64,000 bases of DNA from PMNU01 sp035479875 (GTDB taxonomy: Bacteria > Patescibacteriota > Saccharimonadia > Saccharimonadales > UBA4665), in the NCBI GenBank assembly GCA_035479875.1, contig DATIIH010000011.1:14661-78660 (forward strand), read 5' to 3'. Both the position numbers and the translations under genes were made by a program. This document shows positions 7,380-20,795 of this stretch, piece after piece. The notes beneath the pieces were generated by a model. The model saw only the letters and a program-made list of their open reading frames with translations. It did not search any database and had not been told where the DNA came from. The stretch's first letter is position 1, and each line of letters opens with the position of its first letter.

Positions 7380-8066
7380 ATGCGTATCATACAAGATGTG
7401 GCCACCTATGGAAAAGGTGCCGGTGCGGTGCACATCGCCGAGGTACGCCCTCCTGCCCCCGGCGCAATGCCCTACAGTAACTCCTGGAACGTTAGCGCTG
7501 TTGCTTCCCAGATAGCTCCTTACTTACAGATTGATCGGCTAGGTGAACACTACCTTTTTGAAGATCAAATAGCCAGCCACATGGCACAGCCAGACAAGAA
7601 CGGGCAATACGCGATTGCATACGAAAGTGGATCAACGCGCGTGTTAGCCTTTAGCTTCACCAGGGCAGTGCGCACCGGGCGTCTTAATATGGGCACTCCA
7701 AATGCTACCGTCTTTGAACAGTTTGGAACAACTTGGCCTAAGGAAGGCGACTTGCGCCAAGAGGCAAATAAGCATCCAGCCGATCCAGATATCAGGTGGC
7801 GGGGCTGCGCTGCCCTAGCGCATTACGTGACTGCGTCGTTGTCCGCAAGCCGGCTTGTACTGATACCGGACTACTTTAACGATTCACGCCACGGTTATTT
7901 TTTCGAATGTGCGGGATTTAGGCCGGTGCTTCGGCGCAACGGAGAACCTGGCCCGGAATGGGGTAGCGGCGACTGCGTGCTTTACGGTACAGCCGGCGAC
8001 ATCGCGGGGTCGGTGCGCGCCATGTATCTCGACCTATTGGGCGGCCCAGGCGTGGCCGATGCTTGA
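7380..8066 (+). CDS. Uncharacterised protein, possibly GNAT-like
   Basis: A 228-residue protein without a confident family. The second half has features of a GNAT N-acetyltransferase: an Ala-rich helix (CAALAHYVTASLSASRL) followed by strand, helix and GYFFECAGFRPVLRR, resembling the C-terminal Y-x-x-x-GF-x-x motif of that fold. The acetyl-CoA loop Q/R-x-x-G-x-G/A is not obvious. The N-terminal half (residues 1-110) resembles nothing I know. It lies alone between clpP and rpoB with its own promoter. The acetyltransferase idea is a weak inference. Confidence 0.5.
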   Translation: MRIIQDVATYGKGAGAVHIAEVRPPAPGAMPYSNSWNVSAVASQIAPYLQIDRLGEHYLFEDQIASHMAQPDKNGQYAIAYESGSTRVLAFSFTRAVRTGRLNMGTPNATVFEQFGTTWPKEGDLRQEANKHPADPDIRWRGCAALAHYVTASLSASRLVLIPDYFNDSRHGYFFECAGFRPVLRRNGEPGPEWGSGDCVLYGTAGDIAGSVRAMYLDLLGGPGVADA

Positions 8067-8091
8067 CAATTGATTTGTCTTGCTTCACAAT
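8063..8091 (+). promoter_or_regulatory. rpoBC promoter
   Basis: A consensus TTGACA (8063-8068), a 17-base spacer, CACAAT (8086-8091). It overlaps the end of the preceding gene. The usual upstream rplKAJL genes are absent, so this appears to be the main promoter of rpoB-rpoC. Confidence 0.75.
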
Positions 8092-8097
8092 CTTAAC

Positions 8098-8301
8098 CTA
8101 AGAAGTAGTGTAAGCAGGCAGTGCTTAGAGTTGTAGCAAATATGCAGAACTCATATATCGGCACCAAACACGGCGGGCTTAGGATCTTCGCGCGAAAAAT
8201 CTTAACACATCATCAGTAGTAGCCTTGCTTAGTACTCAGTATTAAGCAGGGCCTCTGCGCGTTTACAAGCGTGCAGGGTAACAAGGGGAATAACTGCATT
8301 T
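8098..8301 (+). promoter_or_regulatory. Long structured 5' leader of rpoB
   Basis: About 200 bases lie between the predicted start and rpoB. GCCTTGCTTA (8222-8231) pairs with TAAGCAGGGC shortly after, and a second hairpin with TGCGCG/CGTGCA stems follows. A 25-codon frame (8142-8219, ending LTHHQ) lies upstream of these hairpins. There is no T-rich terminator. It may be an autoregulatory leader for RNA polymerase synthesis. A poor GGGGAATAA ribosome site precedes the ATG. Confidence 0.45.
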
Positions 8302-11300
8302 ATGGCGAAAAGCACCAAGAACGCTAAACAGCAAAGCGCTCGTGTGTACTACACCGCCCAAGATGACGCCATCGACCTAGGCAACTTAGTCGATCACCAA
8401 AACAAGTCCTTCCAGTGGTTTGTGGAAGAGGGCTTGGGCGAACTTTTGGCGGAAATTAGTCCAATAGACGACTACACCGGAGCAAAATTAAGCCTAGCAT
8501 TTAAGGATTATCACTTTGACAGTCCTAAAATGGCTGAGGCAGACGCGCGCGAAAACAATGTGAGCTTCGAGGCTCCATTAAAAGCCAAAGTCGAGTTGAC
8601 CAACAAGGTCACCGGCGAGGTCAAAGAACAAGAAATTTATTTGGGTGACTACCCGTGGATGACCGACCGCGGGACGTTTGTGATCAACGGCGCCGAGCGC
8701 GTCGTGGTTTCGCAGCTGATCCGTTCGGCTGGCGTATTCTTTACGGCTGACCAACACGGCGCCACTAGCCTGTACGGCGCTAAGGTCATTCCTGGCCGTG
8801 GTGCTTGGCTTGAGTTTGAGACCGCCGCAGCCGGCGGCCTCTTTGTTAAGATCGACCGTAAGCGCAAGATCGCAGTCACCACATTGCTGCGCGCTTTGGG
8901 CATGACCGAAGCGGCAATGAAGGACGCCTTTAAGCACGTCGACACCGGCAAGCTTAACTACCTGCAAGCTACGCTCGACAAAGACCCTACTCGTGGCCAG
9001 AGCGACGCCCTCATTGAGGTCTATCGTCGTCTGCGCCCGGGCGACCTCGCCACCGTCGACAACGCCCGCGCTTTGATCGAAAACATGTTCTACAACTTTA
9101 AGCGGTTCGACTTTTCGCGCGTGGGCCGCTACAAGATCAACAAACGTTTGAATTTAGACGTGCCAAACACCGCCGAAAATCGCGTGATGCGCCTTGAGGA
9201 CCTCGTGGCAATTGTGACCGAGCTTATCCGCCTCAACATCACGCAAGAGCCGGCCGACGACATCGACAGCCTGGCGAACCGCCGCGTGAAGTTGGTGGGT
9301 GAGTTGGTGCAGCGCCAGTTCCGCATCGGCCTCCTCCGCATGGAGCGCAACACTAAAGACCGCATGAGTATGAGCGAAATCGAGACCGTAACCCCCGGCC
9401 AGCTGATTAACGCCCGACCAGTAGTGGCTGCAGTGCGCGAATTTTTCGCTAGCTCTCAGTTGAGCCAGTTCATGGACCAAATTAACCCTCTTAGCGAACT
9501 CGCACACAAACGCCGTCTGAGCTCCATGGGACCAGGCGGCTTATCACGTGAGCGCGCTGGCTTTGAAGTCCGCGACGCCCATGCTACTCACTATGGCCGC
9601 ATTTGTGCCGTCGAAACGCCAGAAGGTGCCAACATCGGTTTGGTGTCCAACCTGGCTAACTATGCGCGTATTAACGAATACGGCTTCGTAGAGACTCCAT
9701 ACCGCAAAGTTATTAACGCCGTCACCGCAAAAGATGCAGTTGGTCACATCGCCAGCGTTAATTTGGAAGACGCCAAAGGCAAAACCATCGTTAAAGCCGG
9801 TAAGACCATCACCAAAGACGACGCTGCCAAGCTCGCCCGTGTCGAAGGTCGCGTTACCTGGCCGGTAAAAGCCAAAGTGACTAACGACGTTATGTACCTC
9901 GACGCCGCTGCCGAAGAGTCGGCTGTGATCGCCGGTATTGGTAACGAAGTCGACGCCAACGGCTACTTTGTGCAAGAACGCATCGGCGCTCGCACCCAGC
10001 TTAAGCCGGGTGAAGCCGACGCCAACGACGTCACGCACATGGACGCCGCTCGCAACCAGATTATTGGTTCGAGCGCCGGCCTGATTCCGTTTATCGAGAA
10101 GAACTATGTGTACCGCTCATTGATGGGTTCTAACCAGCAGCGCCAAGCCGTGCCGCTCATCCAGCCGATGGCGCCGATTGTCGGTACCGGACTCGAAGGC
10201 TCTGCCGCTCGCAACACCGGTCAAATGGTGTTGGCTGAGGCCGACGGTGAAGTTGTTAAGGCCAACGCTCAAGAAGTGATTGTTAAATACTCTGACGGCA
10301 ACATTAAATATGAGCCACAGCACTTTATCCGTTCCAACGAAGGCACCAGCATTAACCAGAAAGTTGTCGTGAACACCGGCGACAAGGTAAAAGTGGGCGA
10401 CTCTCTTATCGAAGGCATGTCTATCCAGGACGGCGAGCTCGCCCTTGGCAAAGACCTGATCGCGGCCTTTATGCCTTGGAATGGTTACAACTTCGAAGAT
10501 GCCATTATCATCAGCCGCAAGCTGGTGGAAGACGACACACTTACCAGCATCCACATCGTTGACTTTATGATTGAAGTCCGCGAGACCAAGCTGGGCCCAG
10601 AAATTGTCACCCGCGACATTCCGAATGTCTCTGAAGACGCTTTGCGTCACCTCGACGACGAAGGCATCGTGCGTATCGGCGCTGAGGTTCACCCTGGCGA
10701 CATCTTGGTAGGTAAGATTACTCCTAAGGGTGAGCAAGAATTGTCTAGCGAAGAGCGCTTATTGCGCGCCATCTTTGGTGAAAAAGCCAAAGAAGTCCGC
10801 GACACCTCACAGCGTATGAGCAACGGCAAGCACGGTAAAGTGGTTGGCGTTAAGGTGTTCAGCCGCGAAAACGGCCACGAACTGAAAGCCGGCGTGCTGA
10901 TGCAAATCCAGGTCTTTGTAGCCCAGATGCGCAAGATTAGCGTCGGCGACAAACTTGGTGGACGCCACGGTAACAAGGGTGTTATCGCTCGCATTTTGCC
11001 GATCGAAGACATGCCATTCATGGCCGACGGTCGCCCCGTAGACATCGTGCTTAACCCGCTTGGTGTGCCAGCTCGTATGAACCTTGGCCAGTTGTTCGAA
11101 AGCCACTTAGGCATGGCCGCTCGCGCCCTCGGCATTAAAGTTGCCAGCCCGTCATTTAACGGCGTGCCCGCCGACAAGATCCGCGAACTGCTCAAAGAAG
11201 TTGATCTGCCCGAAGACGGCAAGCAACAGTTGTATGACGGTCGCACCGGCGAAGCCTTTGCCGAGCGCAGCACCGTTGGTAGCATGTACATGATCAAGCT

Positions 11301-11873
11301 CAACCACATGGTGGCCGACAAGATCCACGCCCGCTCAACCGGTCCATACACCATGGTTACTCAGCAGCCGCTCGGCGGTAAGGCCCAAAACGGTGGCCAG
11401 CGCTTTGGTGAGATGGAGGTGTGGGCCCTCGAAGCGTATGGCGCCGCCAGCACGCTGCAAGAAATCCTGACCATTAAGTCCGATGACGTCTACGGTCGCT
11501 CTAAGGCTTACGAATCGATCATTAAAAAGACCGCAATTGTTGGGCCCAAGGTGCCAGAAAGCTTTAACGTGCTTGTTAAAGAACTGCAAGGCCTTGGCCT
11601 CAAGGTAGACCTCGTAGCTAACAGCAAGGTAGTCGACGCCGAAGAAGTGCTCGCTACTAACGTGCGCGACGAAGCTGCTCATCAAGCCGACGTTACTGTC
11701 CCCGCCCCGATTGTCTCTGACGTTGACGTAACCGAAGAAACCGCTGCCGACGAATTTATGGTAATGGAAGATGAAGTTACCGACGAAGAAGAAAACATTG
11801 CTCCGCTCGAAACAGTAGACGAGGAATTCTCGGTTACCGAAACAGACGAAGTTAACGAAGAGGAGGTAGCATA

Positions 11874-11874
<1 letters not shown>
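8302..11874 (+). CDS. rpoB: RNA polymerase beta subunit
   Basis: The 1190-residue beta subunit of RNA polymerase. The rifampicin-pocket region SSQLSQFMDQINPLSELA (near residue 375) is followed by HKRRLSSMGPGGLSRERAGF and the strongly conserved ETPEGANIGL. The catalytic-cleft segment GDKLGGRHGNKGVIARI and the C-terminal clamp contact GGKAQNGGQRFGEMEVWALE are intact. The final 60 or so residues form an acidic tail rich in Asp and Glu. Several rifampicin-pocket positions differ from E. coli (N518I, T525A, L533M equivalents). Its stop overlaps the rpoC start (TAATG). Confidence 0.98.
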
Positions 11875-15701
<3,827 letters not shown>

Positions 15702-15752
15702 AGCTGTTAAAATTAGTTCATTACCAATAAGTAATCCGAGCCAGGTGGCACC

Positions 15753-15786
15753 AACGCTTAAGCAGAGTTGGCACTCGCTAAGCGTT
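15753..15786 (+). promoter_or_regulatory. Hairpin in the rpsL leader
   Basis: AACGCTTA (15753-15760) pairs with TAAGCGTT (15779-15786), enclosing an inner GAGT/ACTC stem. It is not followed by a T run, so it is not a terminator. In other bacteria S7 binds a leader structure to repress the str operon; this hairpin is a candidate target, by analogy only. AAGGAG at 15815-15820 is the ribosome site for rpsL. Confidence 0.45.
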
Positions 15787-15825
15787 CACCTATGGCAGCA
15801 GATTACACCCATTTAAGGAGTATAA

Positions 15826-16239
15826 ATGCCAACAATCAACCAACTTGTCCGCAAGCCGCGGGTTAAGGTGACTACCAAAAGTAAGTCGCCGGCTCTGCAG
15901 CGTGTGGTCAACAGCCTCAAAACCACCTCATACGAGAAGGCCTCGCCCCTTAAGCGCGGTGTCTGTGTGAAGGTAACCACTAAAACCCCCAAGAAGCCAA
16001 ACTCGGCCCTTCGTAAGGTTGCCCGCGTGCGCCTTACCGACGGTTACGAAGTATGGGCTTACATTGGCGGCGAAGGCCACAACCTGCAAGAACACGCTGT
16101 TGTGCTTGTGCGCGGTGGCCGCGTTAAGGACTTGCCGGGTGTCCGCTACCACATTGTGCGTGGCGCACTCGACCTCCAAGGCGTACAAAATCGCAAGAAG
16201 GCCCGCAGCAAATACGGTGCCAAGAAGGAGAGCAAGTAA
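15826..16239 (+). CDS. rpsL: Ribosomal protein uS12
   Basis: A 137-residue protein of the 30S decoding centre. The conserved loops TKTPKKPNSALRKVARVRL and GGRVKDLPGVRYHIVRG are intact. The Lys residues at which streptomycin-resistance changes occur (PKKPNS and RVKDLPG) are wild type. It starts after a canonical AAGGAG and its stop overlaps the rpsG start. Confidence 0.97.
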   Translation: MPTINQLVRKPRVKVTTKSKSPALQRVVNSLKTTSYEKASPLKRGVCVKVTTKTPKKPNSALRKVARVRLTDGYEVWAYIGGEGHNLQEHAVVLVRGGRVKDLPGVRYHIVRGALDLQGVQNRKKARSKYGAKKESK

Positions 16240-16718
16240 TGCCTCGCCACAAGACTAAAGCGCTAGTGCGCGACGTTGCTCCCGACCGCTTGTACAGCAA
16301 TGTGCAAGTAGCCCGGATTATTAACCGCGTGATGCGTGACGGCAAAAAGCAAATTGCAGAACGCCTGGTATACACCGGCATGGAAAAAGCCGCTCAGAGG
16401 CTTAAAGTAGACAATCCGTTGGAAGTTTTTGAGCAAGCACTTAAGAACATCCAACCGCACATGGAAACCCGCAGTCGCCGCGTTGGCGGCGCGAACTACC
16501 AGATTCCGTTTGAAGTTCGCGGCCAACGCCAGCAGCACCTTACCACGATGTGGTTTGTGCAAGCTGCCCGTTCCCGCAAGGGCATGAGCATGGCCGACCG
16601 CCTAGCGGCCGAGTTTGTGGAAGCCTTTAACAACCAGGGTGCGGCTGTCAAGAAGAAGGAAGACACCCACAAGATGGCCGAAGCCAACCGCGCATTCGCC
16701 CACTTTGCGAGGACGTAG
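16239..16718 (+). CDS. rpsG: Ribosomal protein uS7
   Basis: A 159-residue primary 16S rRNA-binding protein of the 30S head. It carries the family segments VARIINRVMRDGKKQIAERLVY, ETRSRRVGGANYQIPFEV and MADRLAAEFVEA. It overlaps rpsL by one base (TAATG). In most bacteria fusA follows directly; here two orphan genes intervene. Confidence 0.97.
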   Translation: MPRHKTKALVRDVAPDRLYSNVQVARIINRVMRDGKKQIAERLVYTGMEKAAQRLKVDNPLEVFEQALKNIQPHMETRSRRVGGANYQIPFEVRGQRQQHLTTMWFVQAARSRKGMSMADRLAAEFVEAFNNQGAAVKKKEDTHKMAEANRAFAHFART

Positions 16719-16721
16719 TCT

Positions 16722-17021
16722 ATGGCCGTGGCTCCGGAAGGATGGAGAATAGCCGACATTAATTTAAACATGCACGGCAATGGCACATCTCTTCTTGTAG
16801 ATACAGCCACGGGCGCAGTCATGGCTCTCCGCGTCACAAATGGGGGCGATAATGCTTCGAGTCGGGCCGATGGAACAACCATCGAATGGACTGGTGGTAT
16901 GGATGACGTCCGAACGTGCGAGACAACCGTGCGTCCGCCTATTGCCGCCACGGAGCAACTGCGCCCTGTCCTCGAGACATTTGCAGGCTTCGTCGGCACG
17001 ATTACAACAAGGGCGGCGTAA
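16722..17021 (+). CDS. Orphan protein downstream of rpsG
   Basis: A 99-residue protein of unknown family whose ATG lies three bases after the rpsG stop. It is predicted to be mostly beta strand (WRIADINLNMHGNGTSLLVD, ATGAVMALRVTNGG) with no signal peptide or membrane segment. Tight spacing suggests co-translation with rpsG. No function can be assigned. Confidence 0.5.
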   Translation: MAVAPEGWRIADINLNMHGNGTSLLVDTATGAVMALRVTNGGDNASSRADGTTIEWTGGMDDVRTCETTVRPPIAATEQLRPVLETFAGFVGTITTRAA

Positions 17022-17066
17022 AGTTTTACGAAGGACCTAGAGATAGGTTATTAGGAGCCTCAGATT

Positions 17067-17558
17067 ATGCCGTACAATGAACAGGCGCAGCCTGTATTTT
17101 GTGACAACTGCACCGCCACGGGTGACTATCTTGGGCCGCCAAACCCAGATCACTTTATGCTCATAGTCGAGACACTGCCAATAGGCGATACGCCCGAAAA
17201 ACGTTTGGCGGGGAATCTCGGTTATACTGTAGAGGCGTATGGCTGCTTTGCCAGCCGGCGACATCGCAGAGCGGAACTATCTAGCACGGATGCGCCAGGG
17301 TATGATAGGCTTTCAAGCGACTCTGGCGCGGCGCATATGTATATGGACCTTGCGGGTTATAGAGGTGGAGACGAACCTCCCAGACAGGCTCGCGACCGCG
17401 AAGTGGGTGAACGGATTTGTCAATATATAGGTGCCTGCACGGGCCCGCAGACCGTCGATGGTCGCCCTGCATGCCCTGCGCTAAATGCCCAAGCACTAGA
17501 TAGAGCAGCGACATATGTGTTGGCTAAGTCGTTTGGTATACCGCCAGAAGAGATTTAA
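17067..17558 (+). CDS. Orphan protein between rpsG and fusA
   Basis: A 163-residue protein with no family I recognise. It has an N-terminal FCDNCTATGDYLGPP segment with a CxxC pair, and more Cys in CQYIGACTGPQ and CPALN, which could bind a metal or form disulphides. The C-terminal segment is helical (LDRAATYVLAKSFGIPPEEI). Composition is rich in Gly, Arg and Asp. TTAGGAG about 10 bases upstream of the ATG is a reasonable ribosome site. Function unknown. Confidence 0.5.
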   Translation: MPYNEQAQPVFCDNCTATGDYLGPPNPDHFMLIVETLPIGDTPEKRLAGNLGYTVEAYGCFASRRHRRAELSSTDAPGYDRLSSDSGAAHMYMDLAGYRGGDEPPRQARDREVGERICQYIGACTGPQTVDGRPACPALNAQALDRAATYVLAKSFGIPPEEI

Positions 17559-17565
17559 TCACCAC

Positions 17566-17594
17566 TGTTAATTCAGGGCGCATCATGATACAAT
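17566..17594 (+). promoter_or_regulatory. fusA promoter
   Basis: A weak TGTTAA-like -35 followed by 17 bases and TACAAT (17589-17594). The transcript would have a leader of about 65 bases with CGAGGAC before the ATG at 17663. It separates fusA from the upstream rpsL genes. Confidence 0.5.
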
Positions 17595-17662
17595 AAGCCG
17601 TAACTTGTTGTCCGATAATCTACAAAGCATCGGGCAGCCTGAGCAACAAATAACGAGGACGT

Positions 17663-19747
17663 ATGGCAGGAAAAGTTCAAATTCAAGACATCAGAAACAT
17701 CGGTATTATCGCGCATATTGACGCCGGTAAAACCACCACCACTGAAGGTATTTTGTACCGCACTGGTTTGAAGCACAAAATTGGTGCAGTGCACGATGGT
17801 GCAACCACCACCGACTGGATGGAACAAGAGCGTGAGCGCGGCATCACTATTGTGTCTGCGGCTGTAACGTGTTTTTGGAAGGGCAAGCAGATCAACATTA
17901 TCGACACTCCCGGCCACATCGACTTCACCGTCGAGGTGGAGCGCTCTTTACGCGTGCTCGACGGCGCCTGCGTAGTGTTCGATGGCAAAATGGGTGTGGA
18001 ATCTCAATCCGAAACCGTTTGGCGCCAGGCCGACAAGTACGGTGTGCCGCGCATCTGTTTTATCAACAAGATCAACCAAACCGGCGGTGACTTCTACAAA
18101 TCGCTCGAGAGCATTCACAACCGTTTGAACAAGCGCGCCTTCCCGGTGCACCTGCCCATCGGTTTTGAGCAAAGCATCAACGGTATTGTTGACCTCGTTG
18201 CCATGAAGGCCTACACCTACAAAGACTTTACCGACCACGAACTGGTTGAGGGCGAAATCCCCGCCGACATGATGGACCAAGTAAAACGCGCCCGCAGCCT
18301 GCTTATCGAAAACGCCGTATCCGAAGACGAAGCCATGCTCGAAAAATACTTCGAAGTTGGCGAAGAAGGCCTTACCGAAGTCGACATCAAACACGCCATC
18401 CGTACCGCAGTCCTTGGTGGCAAATTCTACGTTGTTACCGGCGGCGACGGCCGTGGTGTAATTGTAGAAAAAGTGCTCGACTTGGTCGTTGACTACCTGC
18501 CAGCTCCTACCGACCGCTCCAACACCTGGGGCACACACCCCAAGACGGGCGAAGAAGTCGAGCGCAAGCACAGTGGTAGTGAACCGTTCAGCGCACTGGC
18601 GTTTAAGATCACTACCGACCCGTTTGTGGGTAAGCTGGCGTACTTCCGGGTATACTCCGGCAAGATTGTTGCTGGCTCGTACATCCTAAACAGTTCGACT
18701 GGCGAAAGAGAGCGCGTGGGCCGTATTGTGCGCTTGCACGCCGACAAGCGTGAAGACGTTACCGAAGTCGACGCTGGCGACATTGCTGCCATCGTGGGCC
18801 TTAAGGGCACTACTACTGGCCACACCCTTTGCGATCCCACCAACCCGATTGTGCTCGAGAGCATTGTCTTCCCAGACCCCCCGGTGAGCATCGCTATCGA
18901 ACCTAAGACCAAGTCCGACCAAGAAAAAATGGGCATTGCCCTCCAACGTTTGGCCGAAGAAGACCCAACCTTCCGTATCCGCGTGGACGACGAAACCGGC
19001 CAGACCATTATTAGCGGTATGGGCGAGCTCCACCTTGAGATTTTGGTAGATCGCATGAAGCGTGAGTTTAATGTGGAGGCCAACATCGGCCAGCCGCAGG
19101 TTGCGTACCGCGAAACCATTCGCAAAGACGCCGTGGAGATCCAAGGCAAGTTTGTGCGTCAATCTGGTGGTCGTGGTCAATATGGTGACGTATCCCTCCG
19201 TCTGTCCCAAAACGAAATGGGCAAGGGCTTTGAGTTTATCAACAGCATCAAGGGTGGCGTTATCCCTGGCGAATACATCAAGCCGATTGAGCAAGGTGTT
19301 GTCGAAGCCATGGCCAACGGTGTGCTCGCCGGTTACCCCGTTGTAGACATTAAGGTTGAGCTATTTGATGGCTCCTATCACGAAGTCGACTCATCCGAAA
19401 TGGCCTTTAAGATCGCCGGCTCGATGGCGCTCCAAGAGGGTGTTAAGAAAGCCAGCCCGGTGTTGCTTGAGCCGATCATGAAGGTCGTAGTTGTGACTCC
19501 TGAGGAGTTCATGGGCGACGTCATTGGCGACCTCAACAGCAAGCGTGGCCGCATCGAAAGCATGGAAGACCTCTCGGCTGGCGCTAAAGAGATCACCGCT
19601 TTTGTGCCTTTAGGTGAGATGTTTGGTTACACCACCAACCTGCGCTCTATGACGCAAGGCCGGGCCAGCTCTAGCATGGAATTGCACCACTACGAAGACG
19701 TTCCACCGAACGTTACCCAGGCAATCATCGCCAAAAACGCTAAATAG
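17663..19747 (+). CDS. fusA: Elongation factor G with NKIN motif
   Basis: The 694-residue translocation GTPase. G1 is AHIDAGKTTTTE, the switch I region follows (MEQERERGITI), and G3 is DTPGHIDFTVEVERSL. The G4 motif, normally NKxD, reads NKIN (Asn at residue 138, codon AAC at 18074-18076). The Asp normally bonds the guanine base, so this change is unexpected. Domains II to V are full length, including the domain IV QSGGRGQYGDV and domain V GEMFGYTTNLRS segments. It has its own promoter and ends at a strong terminator. Confidence 0.97.
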   Translation: MAGKVQIQDIRNIGIIAHIDAGKTTTTEGILYRTGLKHKIGAVHDGATTTDWMEQERERGITIVSAAVTCFWKGKQINIIDTPGHIDFTVEVERSLRVLDGACVVFDGKMGVESQSETVWRQADKYGVPRICFINKINQTGGDFYKSLESIHNRLNKRAFPVHLPIGFEQSINGIVDLVAMKAYTYKDFTDHELVEGEIPADMMDQVKRARSLLIENAVSEDEAMLEKYFEVGEEGLTEVDIKHAIRTAVLGGKFYVVTGGDGRGVIVEKVLDLVVDYLPAPTDRSNTWGTHPKTGEEVERKHSGSEPFSALAFKITTDPFVGKLAYFRVYSGKIVAGSYILNSSTGERERVGRIVRLHADKREDVTEVDAGDIAAIVGLKGTTTGHTLCDPTNPIVLESIVFPDPPVSIAIEPKTKSDQEKMGIALQRLAEEDPTFRIRVDDETGQTIISGMGELHLEILVDRMKREFNVEANIGQPQVAYRETIRKDAVEIQGKFVRQSGGRGQYGDVSLRLSQNEMGKGFEFINSIKGGVIPGEYIKPIEQGVVEAMANGVLAGYPVVDIKVELFDGSYHEVDSSEMAFKIAGSMALQEGVKKASPVLLEPIMKVVVVTPEEFMGDVIGDLNSKRGRIESMEDLSAGAKEITAFVPLGEMFGYTTNLRSMTQGRASSSMELHHYEDVPPNVTQAIIAKNAK

Positions 19748-19762
19748 AAGGGCGAGCCTGTA

Positions 19763-19793
19763 TAAAAACGCCGCACCGGTTGCGGCGTTTTTA
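19763..19793 (+). terminator. Bidirectional terminator after fusA
   Basis: AAAAACGCCGC pairs with GCGGCGTTTTT around a short loop. It ends fusA on the plus strand and, by symmetry, the convergent gene on the minus strand, whose stop codon overlaps it. Confidence 0.88.
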
Positions 19794-20762
19794 GTATTGG
19801 AGGCTCAAGAACTCTTGGCCGGGCAGAATGACCACAGCCAGCTCTTCTTCTCTACTGGTGGGGAATTCGTGCCGGTATTGTATCGCGCCGGCTAGCGAGA
19901 GTGCGCCAGCCCAGTTAGTTTTAGGGCCAATTCTAGTCAATACGCCAGCCGCGTGTGCAAGTTCGGCGTTGGATACTTTTACGTTGTGGTGAACGAAGTC
20001 GGGGCTGGTAAGGATTGGTCTAATCACAGTGTCCAGCTCCTCAACTCCAGCAACTGCTTGCGATACGCCGGTTACTGATACTTTAAAGTGCGGGTATTCA
20101 AGTTTGATTTGCCTAAAACCGCAAGCAACCCCTGCGCCGAGTCTGCCAGCTCCAAGCGGCAAGAAAACACGTATGAGCTGGTCAGGCCAAATGGGGAAGT
20201 GACTCCGTCCAGCACTAGGCCTAGACAATGAACTGGCAATTTCATGAGACATCATGGCGTAGCCGCCGAGCATAGACGCGTCGAGCGCCGGTGATAACAA
20301 AGTGCGGCGATCTTCCATGATCTCATTTACTCTTTTGCCTACGGCTTCCTCGTTGGGCTCTATGAATATACCCATATCGTTGTCCCACAGCCGATGACGC
20401 TGCGACGCGTTGAGGGCACTATCGACACACACCAGGTCGCTTTTGCACCCGCGCTGTTGGGCGGCGCGTGCGACAACCAGGGCATTTGAAGTATCAGTTG
20501 TTACAAATGCAGTGCCCGGTTCGTAGAGTTCGATCATAGCCGCCGCGCCGCGGTAAATAGAAGAGCCAGTCGGCTGCATGTGATCAAACTTGAGGTGCAT
20601 GGATCCTGAACTATTTACTTCGGCCGCATAGAGCGGAGTATTTTGGACGCCCATCACCCGGTAGTATGCATCAAGCTCACTACCTTTAAGGGGCATGCTG
20701 TCGTGCACCATCGCATAGGTGCTGGCAATTTGTAACTCGTGGGTTTGTGTGTGGTGTGTCAT
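19791..20762 (-). CDS. Threonine dehydratase/synthase-like PLP-fold protein without the catalytic lysine
   Basis: A 323-residue protein resembling fold type II PLP enzymes such as threonine dehydratase. The active-site region LKFDHMQPTGSSIYRGA matches the usual K-x-x-x-x-QPTGSFK-x-RGA, but the Lys that forms the Schiff base is Ile. The phosphate-binding glycine loop is recognisable as LPLGAGRLGAGVACG. It may be a non-catalytic relative or may have moved its catalytic residue. ATG 20762 is chosen because the upstream extension would run through a terminator hairpin and leader peptide. The gene lies alone on the minus strand behind an attenuator. Confidence 0.7.
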   Translation of the reverse strand: MTHHTQTHELQIASTYAMVHDSMPLKGSELDAYYRVMGVQNTPLYAAEVNSSGSMHLKFDHMQPTGSSIYRGAAAMIELYEPGTAFVTTDTSNALVVARAAQQRGCKSDLVCVDSALNASQRHRLWDNDMGIFIEPNEEAVGKRVNEIMEDRRTLLSPALDASMLGGYAMMSHEIASSLSRPSAGRSHFPIWPDQLIRVFLPLGAGRLGAGVACGFRQIKLEYPHFKVSVTGVSQAVAGVEELDTVIRPILTSPDFVHHNVKVSNAELAHAAGVLTRIGPKTNWAGALSLAGAIQYRHEFPTSREEELAVVILPGQEFLSLQY

Positions 20763-20767
20763 AGCGC

Positions 20768-20795
20768 ATAAAAATCCCCCAGTTGTCTGGGGGAT
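20768..20795 (-). terminator. Conditional terminator directly before the PLP-fold gene
   Basis: On the minus strand ATCCCCCAG pairs with CTGGGGGAT across a four-base loop, followed by TTTTAT. The T tract ends only about six bases before the ATG, so it must be bypassed to express the gene. The GGGGG of its 3' arm is also the only Shine-Dalgarno-like sequence, so the hairpin may hide it. Confidence 0.85.

Noticed and set aside
9421..9540. Rifampicin resistance from substitutions in RpoB.
   Set aside because: The differences (N518I, T525A, L533M equivalents) may be lineage variation; resistance cannot be inferred from sequence.
15753..15786. Terminator between rpoC and rpsL.
   Set aside because: The hairpin lacks a T run, so it is more likely a regulatory or processing structure.
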